A DNA stretch of 64,000 nucleotides from CAZDKK01 sp964506245 (GTDB taxonomy: Bacteria > Eisenbacteria > RBG-16-71-46 > CAIMUX01 > WJJG01), in NCBI GenBank assembly GCA_964506245.1, contig CAZDKK010000017.1:17098-81097 (forward strand), given 5' to 3'. The position numbers were made by a program, and so were the translations under genes. The notes under the pieces are model-generated. The model made no database searches and was not told where the DNA came from. It saw only the letters and a list, made by a program, of their open reading frames with translations. This document shows, piece by piece, positions 25,630 to 33,909 of the stretch. How positions within the stretch are numbered: position 1 is the stretch's first letter; the number at the start of each line of letters is the position of its first letter.

Positions 25630-26703
25630 TCAGCGCAGCAACAGCAATCGTCCTTCCCCGTTCAGCGCCCCCGCCTGCGCCCGGACTTGGTAGACCCCCG
25701 CGGGCGGCAGGCATCCGCCTGCGGCGAACCCATCCCAGGCGAAGCGAACGCGGCGCGTGTCGGGCACGGGCATGGACTGGGCCGCGATGAGACGCCCGGC
25801 GGCATCGAGGATGGTCAAGTCGACGCGATCCCGTCCAGGTCCCCGCGGAACCTCGAACGAGATGTCTACCTCGCCGTTGCCGGCCCACAGCACCGAGGGC
25901 AGCACGCGCAGTGCGAGGCGAGGGTCGCGGTCCGCGAGCGGCGGGCCCGAGGAGGCGGCGTAGCCCAAGTCATACAAGACCAGCGTCGCCGGATCGGCGT
26001 CGACCAGGACCGCCAGCACGTACCCGAATCTCGTGTGAGCCATCGTGCAGAATCTGGCCTGCTCATACTCGGGGCGTATCGTGAAGGTGTCGATCGCACC
26101 GCCCCCACCCCACGCAAGGCGCAGCAGCTCGTGCGTGCCCGCGGTCACCCACAGCCCGTCGAGAACCTCGTCGTAGGCGAAGGATGTCGCGGCCGGCACG
26201 GGGGAAGGCCCGAGATCCACGCAGGCCGCCGTGGTGCCCCACACGCCGTTCCACTCCATGCGATAGAGATCGGTCCCGAACCCGCTCGCATAGAAGTGGC
26301 CCTGCCCGTACGCCAGGTTGCGGTGGGGGTGGATGGGGCATCCCTGAAAGGATCCCACGTACTGGTAGTCGGCGTCGTAGCCGTCCACGTTCCCGCTGTG
26401 ACTTCCGAACATGTGCGTGCCGTCGAAGGCCAGGTCCCGGCAGCCCCAGCCGGTCGCTCCGCCCCCTTGGGGGACGCTGGTCACCAGCCCTCCGTACTCG
26501 TCGACGATGTGGAACTGACACTGGCCTGACGCCTGGTCGCCCGTGGCCACCCAGAAGTCCACCCCATCATGACCCAAGCCCGCCACATAGGGGATGAAGA
26601 GATCTGTCGCGTACAGAATCGGGAATGAGCCATCACCCGGTTGGGCACTGGCGATGCCGGCGGAAATCGCACAGAGGCTGAGCAGACAAAGCCGCCTTCG
26701 CAT
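25630..26703 (-). CDS. Exported beta-propeller-like protein with C-terminal sorting domain
   Basis: 357 aa from the ATG at 26703 (GGAGGG upstream; reading frame extends further but without support). The signal peptide MRRRLCLLSLCAISAGIASA is clear. Residues of about 25-255 contain WD/Kelch-like strands such as DGVDFWVATGDQASG, DLAFDGTHMFGSHSGNVDGY and LDGLWVTAGTHELLRLAWG, predicted to be a small propeller of unknown ligand. The last 90 residues are a divergent FlgD-like domain (ILDAAGRLIA, FAWDGFAAGG, GVYQVRAQAG) ending LLLR. The downstream gene begins 104 nt later behind the sequestering hairpin, so both are probably co-transcribed and perhaps translationally coupled. Confidence 0.78.
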   Translation of the reverse strand: MRRRLCLLSLCAISAGIASAQPGDGSFPILYATDLFIPYVAGLGHDGVDFWVATGDQASGQCQFHIVDEYGGLVTSVPQGGGATGWGCRDLAFDGTHMFGSHSGNVDGYDADYQYVGSFQGCPIHPHRNLAYGQGHFYASGFGTDLYRMEWNGVWGTTAACVDLGPSPVPAATSFAYDEVLDGLWVTAGTHELLRLAWGGGGAIDTFTIRPEYEQARFCTMAHTRFGYVLAVLVDADPATLVLYDLGYAASSGPPLADRDPRLALRVLPSVLWAGNGEVDISFEVPRGPGRDRVDLTILDAAGRLIAAQSMPVPDTRRVRFAWDGFAAGGCLPPAGVYQVRAQAGALNGEGRLLLLR

Positions 26704-27129
26704 GATCACCCTCCTTCGCCGTGGGCGCGTCACTCGCGCTGTTCCGTGCCGCTGCCTGCAGTGTACACCGCAAGCGTCCACGTGGCCAGGCGCGCCGCGC
26801 CGGCGCAGGCCCGCCGGGCGCTGGGCCCGCGAGCGGCGGGCCCGCGGGTGCCGGCCACTGGTGGCCGTGTCCTTATTGACCATCCGACTTGCAGTTATGG
26901 CACCTGTCGCCCCCTCCATCTGCCCGCGCCCCCAGGCCACGGCCTCGGGGGAAATCCAGCAACGTGCCGCCAGGCCGATCGAGTCCGGTTGACTAGCTCG
27001 CCATCTCCCGCAACCATGCCCCAGTTGTCCCGCCTGGGAGCCGTCGTGTCCCCGGAGCCCGCCATCGATCCCAGGCCGGCACACTCCGCCCCCGCGAGCA
27101 CGCAGACGAACGGTGAATGAGGAGGCAGG
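26704..27129. other. Divergent intergenic region with two hairpins
   Basis: No gene is seen in these 426 nt between divergent exported-protein genes. GGGCCCGC (26823-26830) pairs with GCGGGCCC (26836-26843), and CGGCCA (26852-26857) with TGGCCG (26862-26867). A TTGACC lies at 26876-26881 but without a good -10 at the right distance. Promoters for both directions must lie here. Confidence 0.4.
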
Positions 27130-30100
27130 ATGGAGACCACTTGCCGTGGCCCGATCTCGGCCAGCCCCCCAATCCTACGTCTCGGCCCACATCGCTCTGC
27201 CTCCGGTCCACCGAGCGCCACCCTCGTGGTCGCGATGCTCAGCGCCATCACCGCCTCTCTCCTCGCGCCCGGCGCCGTCGCCCAGATCTCGGTCATGCTC
27301 GAGCCGCCGCCGCCGTTTCAGCTCCGCGCCGAGCACCTCTGGTCCGTTCACATCACGAACGCCGGTGGCGAGCCTGTGCAAGTGCGCCTGCGCGGGACGG
27401 CTGAAGAGGCATCCACGGGATTCGTCTTCGAAGGCACGTCGAGCGAGTTCCTTCTGCCCGCGGGGTTCTCCGGCCCCGTGAACGTGGACGACTTGAGTCC
27501 GATCAACGTCGGCTATGCGAATCAGGAGCTCAAGGAGATCGTGATTCGCACCGGAAGCGTGCCCGAAGGCTTCTACACCGTGTGTCTCTACGTGATCGAT
27601 GCGGGGACAGGTGCAGAACTGGCTCGCCACTGCCTGATGCAGCAGGTCCTCCACCCGTCGGCACCTCAACTCCTCTCGCCATTCAACGGTGAGACCATCG
27701 CCGGCGGGCAGCCGGTCATGGGCTGGCTGCCGCCCATGCCGTTGCCACCCGGGGAGCCCGTGGAATACGGGCTTCGCATCGTCGAGCTTTCCGGCGGGCA
27801 GATGCCTACCGAAGCGCTGGAAGCGAACCCTGCCTGGTATGCCGAGAGCGGCCTGTCCGCGACGTCGTTCGCCTACCCGCCGGGTGCGCGTGCACTCGAG
27901 GCGGGCAAGAGGTACGCCTGGCAGGTCACTGCGGCGACGCCCCAGGGCTATCCACTCTCATCGAGCGAGGTCTACACGTTCACAGTGGAAGGTGGCGAAG
28001 GTGGAGAGATCCTCCCCCTCTATCCGATCGCGCCGTGCGTGGGCCGTGTCACCGATGTTCTGCGCGAACCGCTGGTGCGATTCGAATGGCAAACGGTGGG
28101 GGACTTCCGTGAATGCGAGGTGATCGTCTACGCCAATCCCTGCGGCCAGGAGCCCCCGCCCGCCCCTCCGACGCCGACGCCGACCCCAACCCCCACGCCC
28201 GTGCCGACGCCGACCCCTCAGCCTCAGCCGCCGACGCCCGTCCCAGCTCCTGCACCCCGGCCGGGCGGCCCCGGTGGGGCAGCCGGGGGAGAGGCGGGCA
28301 TGCCGGTGACACCCATCACGCCCGGCGTCGTGACGCCCGTCAGTCCCGGCGCCGAGGAGCCCGTCGCGCCGGGCGGCGAGCAGCCTACGACACCCGCGGA
28401 TTGGCCACCGGAAGAGGAGGGCCCTGGAGGGCTGCCGCCCCTGCCCCCGGGTTACGCGTGGACACCGCAGGGCGTGCGCTGGGTCGGCCCCGGCCCAGAA
28501 CCGCCGGAGCTTCCACCCGGGTGGGAGTGGGGGCCGTTGCGCCCGGTGTGGACCGGCGAGGGCTATGCGCCCGTGTCCCAGCGCGTGCTCGGGACGAGCG
28601 GGCGCATCCCGAGCGAGGGTCCTTACACCCCCGGCGGCGCCGCGGGCCCGCAGATTCAGGGGGCCGACGTCGCGCTGGGTGAGCTGCTCGGGCCCGGCCA
28701 CGCGTTCGTCTACCAGGTCTATGGCATCCGCTGCGGGTCGCAGGGCGAGCGGATCGGCTATCTCAGCGAGCCCCAGTGCTTGCGTTACTCGCCGCCGGAC
28801 CCAGCCACGGGGCAGGAACCCGAGCCGGCCAAGTGCAGTGGTTGCTCGATCGAGTACACCTGGCTCAGGAAGACCCCCATCAAGGTGACCCGGCCGCTCG
28901 CCCATCAGGCGGCCAGCCCCTGGGACGCCGAGTGCATGCTGCCCGGGGGGTGCATCGCGCTGTCGGTGCTGGCGGAGGATCTCGATCTCCTCAAGCAGGT
29001 CTGCATTGGTTGTACGCCCGACTCGGCGATCAAGAAGATCGACAACATCGCCCACGGCATCCAGTACAACTGGACCCTCGAAGGCGAGGGACGGCTGCTC
29101 TCCAACAATTGCTGTACGATCTTCTATCAACTCCCCGCCCGCGTGCCCAAGGGAGCGACCAAGACGGCCACGGTCAAGTGCAGCATCGCCAATGTCCCCG
29201 GCAAGGCGGCGGACGACCCGATCGACGGGAAGATCACCTTCACCATCCAGGAGCGCGACTCGACCCACTGTCTGCGCGTCACGGCCAACATCCAGCAGCC
29301 CAAGGAGAAGACCTACGATGATACCTGCCAGGAGCGGCAGGCGCGCGACTGCAATCCGGTCGATCACGTGTGGGAGCAGGGCAGCGAGATCAGCGGATCG
29401 CTGAGCGTCGTCGACTCGCTTTGTCCAGCCGCCTACACGATCCTCTCGGCCACCCATCGGGACGACGACATCCTGCGCATCAAGTGCAAGGCCAGATCCT
29501 GCGGTGAGGACGAGCGCGAATTGACGCTCGACGACCCGCTCATCTACACGTGGGAGGACGGTGGGGCGGGCGGGTCCTTCCCGCTGGGGAACACCGGGCA
29601 GTGTGTCCTCTACCGGGCGCCGTCCGAGGTCGATCGGGCCATCACCTTCACGGCCAAGGTGCGCGACTCGGGAACGCAGTTCACAGACCCGGAGAAGAGG
29701 GAGACGGACAACTCCCGGGTGCGCCCGATGTTCGACCTGACGGAGATCAACGTTGGGACAACCGGACTCTGGAGCAACATCACCGCCGGTCACGAGCACC
29801 GGTTCATCCCGACCTGGACGCCGGCCGGCGCCAAGGTCAAGCGCATCGAGTGGGAGGTCGACCTCGGGGGAGACAAAGGGCAGGTGCGCAAGACGCTCTG
29901 CGGTTCCGCGCTCACGCCCGACGAGGCCGCCCTCCGGTTCACCACCGACAAGACCGAGAAGGACCTCGAGGTTTCGTGGAAGCTCCACCGGCATCTCCAC
30001 GGGATCAAGAAGCTCGTCTGTCGGGTTTATGGAGAAGGATGCGGCGACTGCTGCGTGTGCCTCGACTCCACTTGGTCGCGGAGCGACTTCCTGGGACGCG

Positions 30101-31260
30101 ACCCGCTTGCCCATGACCAGTTCCGGCTCTTCTTCGAGAAGGAGGGGAAGGATGACGACGGGCGCGTCCGCGATCTCGCCACCGTAGCCAAGACGGACGA
30201 GTACGGCGAGCGCACCAAGCTCCACAAGCGCGAATGCCCCGCCTGGTTCCTCCACTGGAGCACGAAGACGTACGGGACGTGCCAGCACCCGCACGACGGA
30301 AACGATCCGGTGGTGCTCTACGATCAGGGGCGGAAGGTCCCGGTTCGAATCGGGAACAAGATCGTGGACGCGGAGTGCAAGGGCGTCTACGTGAGTGAAG
30401 CCAATGCGATCTACCTGACCGACCTGGCTGCGAAGAAGGGTCACCGCGATCCTTGGCGGTCCGCGGTGCAGTGGATCCCGGGCAGCGACATGTGCTGGAT
30501 CGACGCCAGCGGGTTCACCCAGCCAGGCTTCGAGCTCGTGGGTCACGCGGAATGCAGTCGTGTTTACCTGCACGAGTACGGCCACTACACATCCATGACC
30601 GGCAACTGGCGGGCGGGAGGCGTCTGGCGACAGGCGTACGGCGAACGCTCCAAGAATGACCGGCCGACGGGGCGCGTCTTCGCAGGTCTCATCAACCGCG
30701 ACATCGTCTTCACGGTGCGTCAGACCGGAAACTACAAGAAAGGTGTTCAGGCACAGGGTCAGGACTGCCTCCAGAAATACACGATGACGCTGCAGCTCTT
30801 CCGGGGTCAGGGCGATCGCCGCCGCCTGCTCCAGACGATCACCTTCGACAATGCGTGGTTCGTCTCGGGCGTCTCCGCGAATGACTTGACCTGGCAAGGC
30901 CAGGGCGCGGATGCAGTGGGGACCATCCAGGTCCGCGGCTCCTTCGTGATCAAGAATCCCACCCACCTATGGGTCCTGGGCTCCAATGCCCTCCGGGAGT
31001 TCGCTCGAGCGAACGACCCCGACAACGACTGCGTTCCCAACCAGGTTGAGGATCAGATGGGCCTGAACTGGAACGGCTCCCAGACGCATCCCAACCATGC
31101 CCGCGGGCAGAACCAGACCCAGGACGGTCACCCGCAGGTTCCGGACCAGGAGTTCTACGCCGACCAGTACGCCTTCGATCGCTGGGGTCAGGTCGACCCC
31201 GGCAACCGTGACAAGGACTGGGCCAATCCGGGGGCGCAGAGCCAACCGAAGGACAAGTGA
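27130..31260 (+). CDS. Large exported Pro/Cys-rich protein with HEYGH motif
   Basis: 1376 aa, ATG at 27130 with GGAGG 4 nt upstream. A long n-region precedes a signal peptide ending near AVAQ (about residue 51). Residues of about 55-165 (PPPFQLRAEHLWSVHITN through VPEGFYTVCLYVIDAGTG) look like the N-terminal beta domain of TANFOR-type surface proteins; this is a low-certainty resemblance. An Ig/FN3-like segment follows, then a Pro/Thr/Gly-rich linker (about 335-500). Several beta-sandwich domains rich in paired cysteines come next. Near residue 1147 is YLHEYGHYTSMTGN (HExxH), suggesting a zinc site, but no third ligand can be named. The C-terminus has a Ca-binding-like DPDNDCVPNQVED stretch. 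The stop overlaps the next gene's GTG by 4 nt. I do not recognise the whole protein. Confidence 0.72.
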   Translation: METTCRGPISASPPILRLGPHRSASGPPSATLVVAMLSAITASLLAPGAVAQISVMLEPPPPFQLRAEHLWSVHITNAGGEPVQVRLRGTAEEASTGFVFEGTSSEFLLPAGFSGPVNVDDLSPINVGYANQELKEIVIRTGSVPEGFYTVCLYVIDAGTGAELARHCLMQQVLHPSAPQLLSPFNGETIAGGQPVMGWLPPMPLPPGEPVEYGLRIVELSGGQMPTEALEANPAWYAESGLSATSFAYPPGARALEAGKRYAWQVTAATPQGYPLSSSEVYTFTVEGGEGGEILPLYPIAPCVGRVTDVLREPLVRFEWQTVGDFRECEVIVYANPCGQEPPPAPPTPTPTPTPTPVPTPTPQPQPPTPVPAPAPRPGGPGGAAGGEAGMPVTPITPGVVTPVSPGAEEPVAPGGEQPTTPADWPPEEEGPGGLPPLPPGYAWTPQGVRWVGPGPEPPELPPGWEWGPLRPVWTGEGYAPVSQRVLGTSGRIPSEGPYTPGGAAGPQIQGADVALGELLGPGHAFVYQVYGIRCGSQGERIGYLSEPQCLRYSPPDPATGQEPEPAKCSGCSIEYTWLRKTPIKVTRPLAHQAASPWDAECMLPGGCIALSVLAEDLDLLKQVCIGCTPDSAIKKIDNIAHGIQYNWTLEGEGRLLSNNCCTIFYQLPARVPKGATKTATVKCSIANVPGKAADDPIDGKITFTIQERDSTHCLRVTANIQQPKEKTYDDTCQERQARDCNPVDHVWEQGSEISGSLSVVDSLCPAAYTILSATHRDDDILRIKCKARSCGEDERELTLDDPLIYTWEDGGAGGSFPLGNTGQCVLYRAPSEVDRAITFTAKVRDSGTQFTDPEKRETDNSRVRPMFDLTEINVGTTGLWSNITAGHEHRFIPTWTPAGAKVKRIEWEVDLGGDKGQVRKTLCGSALTPDEAALRFTTDKTEKDLEVSWKLHRHLHGIKKLVCRVYGEGCGDCCVCLDSTWSRSDFLGRDPLAHDQFRLFFEKEGKDDDGRVRDLATVAKTDEYGERTKLHKRECPAWFLHWSTKTYGTCQHPHDGNDPVVLYDQGRKVPVRIGNKIVDAECKGVYVSEANAIYLTDLAAKKGHRDPWRSAVQWIPGSDMCWIDASGFTQPGFELVGHAECSRVYLHEYGHYTSMTGNWRAGGVWRQAYGERSKNDRPTGRVFAGLINRDIVFTVRQTGNYKKGVQAQGQDCLQKYTMTLQLFRGQGDRRRLLQTITFDNAWFVSGVSANDLTWQGQGADAVGTIQVRGSFVIKNPTHLWVLGSNALREFARANDPDNDCVPNQVEDQMGLNWNGSQTHPNHARGQNQTQDGHPQVPDQEFYADQYAFDRWGQVDPGNRDKDWANPGAQSQPKDK

Positions 31261-32048
31261 GGGCGAGAGCGATGAGACGACAGGCTTGGATGGCATGCGC
31301 GGTGCTGCTCGCGGCGTGGCTCGCCGTGGACGGGGCCGGTCGCGGCGCCGGTCGCGCCGCCGGTCCGACCGGCGCCGAGGTCGCGGGCGATGCCGGCGCC
31401 TACGGCGACACGCTCCTGGCGGCGCGGGTCGACAGCCTGGGTCTCGGCACGGTCCTGGAGGAGATCCGGGGTCTGCTGCGCGCGGCAGCAGCCCGGATGG
31501 CCGACACGACCGCAAACGTCCCCCAGGCGGAGTCGGAGGTCTGGCAGACCGCGATGCGCTGGGCGGCAACCCTCGGAGACGAGGTGAGCCCCCCGCTCCT
31601 CGATGCCATCGCGAGCACGCCGGCGCGCGAGGAAACCGGGGAGGTCTACCCGCAGCTGACCCGACTGGCTCGGCAAGCGGCGTACGACATCCGGGCGCAG
31701 AAGTTGGCGCCCGCAGAGCAGGCGGCCGCGCTCCTGCCCCAGCTCGGCTCGCCCGACGCGGCGGCGAGGGACTTTGCCGTCGAGCAGCTCTTGCGCTTGG
31801 GAAGTCCTGCGCTGCCGCCGCTTCTTGAGTATGTGAAGGCCGAGATCCTGCCGCGCGTGGCCTCTGTGGCCGAGGAGCCGTTCTCGGAGGAGGACCTCCG
31901 GCCCCAGCTCGATCTCCTCCACATGAGCGATCTCGCGCGCGGCTTGGTGTCGACCGACGCTGATCGAGCGCTCGTCGAGGCCCTGGCCCGTGACGCCGAC
32001 CCGCATGTGCGCGCCTTCGCGCAGGAGGTTCTTGGCTCAGGGCGATAA
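31257..32048 (+). CDS. Small exported helical protein, HEAT-like
   Basis: 263 aa. The GTG at 31257 overlaps the previous stop (GTGA); the ATG at 31272 is an alternative and gives a cleaner signal peptide (MRRQAWMACAVLLAAWLAVDGAG). The rest is Ala/Leu/Glu-rich and helical, with HEAT-like pairs such as LLPQLGSPDAAARDFAVEQLLRLG and LVEALARDADPHVRAFAQEVLG, suggesting a periplasmic adaptor built of helical repeats. No enzyme motif. Position between a large exported protein and an outer-membrane-type barrel, with coupled translation, suggests all three work together. Confidence 0.65.
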   Translation: MRARAMRRQAWMACAVLLAAWLAVDGAGRGAGRAAGPTGAEVAGDAGAYGDTLLAARVDSLGLGTVLEEIRGLLRAAAARMADTTANVPQAESEVWQTAMRWAATLGDEVSPPLLDAIASTPAREETGEVYPQLTRLARQAAYDIRAQKLAPAEQAAALLPQLGSPDAAARDFAVEQLLRLGSPALPPLLEYVKAEILPRVASVAEEPFSEEDLRPQLDLLHMSDLARGLVSTDADRALVEALARDADPHVRAFAQEVLGSGR

Positions 32049-32076
32049 GACGACGTGCACGGAGCGGACCGCGATC

Positions 32077-33834
32077 GTGGCAGACCGTTGGGCACAGGGC
32101 GCCAGGGCACCCACCCCCGGTGGGGCGCCCAGCACGCGGGCACGCCGCATCCACCCGTGGCTCCCAGCGCTGCTGATCCTGTCGGGCTCGGTGCCCGCGC
32201 CGGTCGCGGCTGACCCAGCGTCCGCTGCATCCCCGCCGATCCACCTCTCGGGCACCCACACCTTCTCCGGCCAATACGCCACGCGCCGGGGGATGGGCCA
32301 GGAGACCCCGGCCGAATTCTGGCGCGAGGACCTCACCCTCCTCTGCGCCCTCTACGGGGTTCCTCTCCAGGTGCAGGGCACGCTTTCCTCCCTGCAGAGC
32401 CCGAACCGCCAGGACGTCAACCGCATTCAGGTATCGCTCGATCTGCGCAGCTTGGCCCGGCGCAGGCTCACGGGGGCGCTGGGCATCCTCAGACGCTTCC
32501 GCACGCTCGAAGCCGGAGCGTGCCGCCCGCGGTACTCCCCACTGGTGCTGGACGGGCTGCCGGTCACGGGCGCAAACGTCGAGCTCGAGCTGGGTGCGCT
32601 TTACCTGGCCTGCGCGGCCGGCCGGGGCGACAAGGCCATTACCAGTGCTGGAGCGGCCGCACCCACCTTCAGGCAGGACGTCCTCTTCGGCTCGATCGGC
32701 TACGGCCGGCGCGAACGGACGCACCTGCATCTGAGCTTGCTGCACGTGCGTGAGCCCTCGCCAGCGGACACAACCACCACCGCGGAGGTCTCGTCGACCA
32801 TCACGCCACACGAGAGCTTCGTCGCCGGCTTGTCGGGCCGCCTGCTGCTGGCAGGCGGCCGCTGGGTGACCGACGGGGAGCTGGCGATGGCGCTGATCAC
32901 CCGGGATCTCGACACCCCGGCGCTCGATGCCGGCACATGGGACGTCCCGTCCTGGCTGGAGGAGTTGCTCGATCCGCGTGCCAGCAGCTCGGCCGACTGG
33001 GCGTACGGCTTGCGGTCGGCGTTCCAGGCGGGAGGGACGCAGCTCTCCGGCGGTCTCACCCTGCTCGGTCCCGGGTACCAGTCGCTCGGCGCCCCCAATC
33101 TGCGGGGCGACCGCCTTGCCTATGACGCCGCGGTGCGCCAAGCGTTCTGGGGCAGTCGCGTGCAGGCCGACCTCTTCCTGCGCCGGCAACACGATAACCG
33201 TGTCGACTGGAAGGCGGCGACCACCGTGGCACAGGGATATGGGATCGGCGCCACCGTGCGGCCCCGGCGCGACACCCATGTGCGCCTGCAGTACCTGCCG
33301 AGCTCCCAGGAGACGAGTGGTGACAGCGCGGACGTGAACAGCGAGGCCCGTGTCGTCGGCGTTCTGGTCGGTCATGACCGCCCGCTGTGGGGATCGCGTC
33401 TCTCCTCGCAGCTCAACTACTGCTTGTACACGGGGGAAACGGACGCGCCGACCGACGAGCAAAGCTACGCGACCCACACCGCATCGATGAGCGAGGTGCT
33501 GAGTTTTCCGTCCGCCTTCAGCGTCCATCTGATGATCGGGTTGCGCAGCTCGGACCTGCCCGGCGCGCGCGGCGAGCTGTGGTCGGCCGCCCTCGGGGCA
33601 GCCCACAAGCCCGTGCCCTGGGCGCGAGTCTCCCTGGGAGGGGACTGGGCCGAAGACCCTGCGGGCCAGCGGACGGGGATCGACGGCGGTCTTGCCCTGC
33701 GCCTTGGGCCCTGGGGGGACCTCGATCTGCGGGCCCTGGAGCGCTTTCACAGCAAGACCGGCGATACGACCGACAACGACGCGGCGGAGGAGGACGAGTT
33801 CATCCTGCGGGGCAGTCTGACCACGACCTGGTAG
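32077..33834 (+). CDS. Outer-membrane beta-barrel protein
   Basis: 585 aa from the GTG at 32077; the frame is open back to 31990, which would overlap the previous gene. The preferred start gives an Arg-rich n-region and hydrophobic core (WLPALLILSGSVPAPVAADP). The mature part alternates polar and hydrophobic residues in about twenty amphipathic strands (for example VNRIQVSLDLRSL, RTHLHLSLLHVRE, VQADLFLRRQHDNRV, LMIGLRSSD). It ends in an aromatic residue (RGSLTTTW), as expected for a BAM-recognised barrel. No N-terminal plug domain. It may export, anchor or receive the 1376-aa protein encoded two genes upstream. Confidence 0.72.
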   Translation: MADRWAQGARAPTPGGAPSTRARRIHPWLPALLILSGSVPAPVAADPASAASPPIHLSGTHTFSGQYATRRGMGQETPAEFWREDLTLLCALYGVPLQVQGTLSSLQSPNRQDVNRIQVSLDLRSLARRRLTGALGILRRFRTLEAGACRPRYSPLVLDGLPVTGANVELELGALYLACAAGRGDKAITSAGAAAPTFRQDVLFGSIGYGRRERTHLHLSLLHVREPSPADTTTTAEVSSTITPHESFVAGLSGRLLLAGGRWVTDGELAMALITRDLDTPALDAGTWDVPSWLEELLDPRASSSADWAYGLRSAFQAGGTQLSGGLTLLGPGYQSLGAPNLRGDRLAYDAAVRQAFWGSRVQADLFLRRQHDNRVDWKAATTVAQGYGIGATVRPRRDTHVRLQYLPSSQETSGDSADVNSEARVVGVLVGHDRPLWGSRLSSQLNYCLYTGETDAPTDEQSYATHTASMSEVLSFPSAFSVHLMIGLRSSDLPGARGELWSAALGAAHKPVPWARVSLGGDWAEDPAGQRTGIDGGLALRLGPWGDLDLRALERFHSKTGDTTDNDAAEEDEFILRGSLTTTW

Positions 33835-33847
33835 GCCCCACCCTGCG

Positions 33848-33885
33848 ACCGCGGCCACCCCCTGTTCCCGGGAGATGGCCGCGGT
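33848..33885. terminator. Perfect 10-bp hairpin between convergent genes
   Basis: ACCGCGGCCA (33848-33857) pairs perfectly with TGGCCGCGGT (33876-33885) around an 18-nt loop, between the stops of the barrel gene (33834) and the cytochrome gene (33910). Symmetric placement suggests a bidirectional terminator; no U tract. Confidence 0.55.
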
Positions 33886-33909
33886 GAACCTCGCGCGCGT
33901 GCTTCCAGG

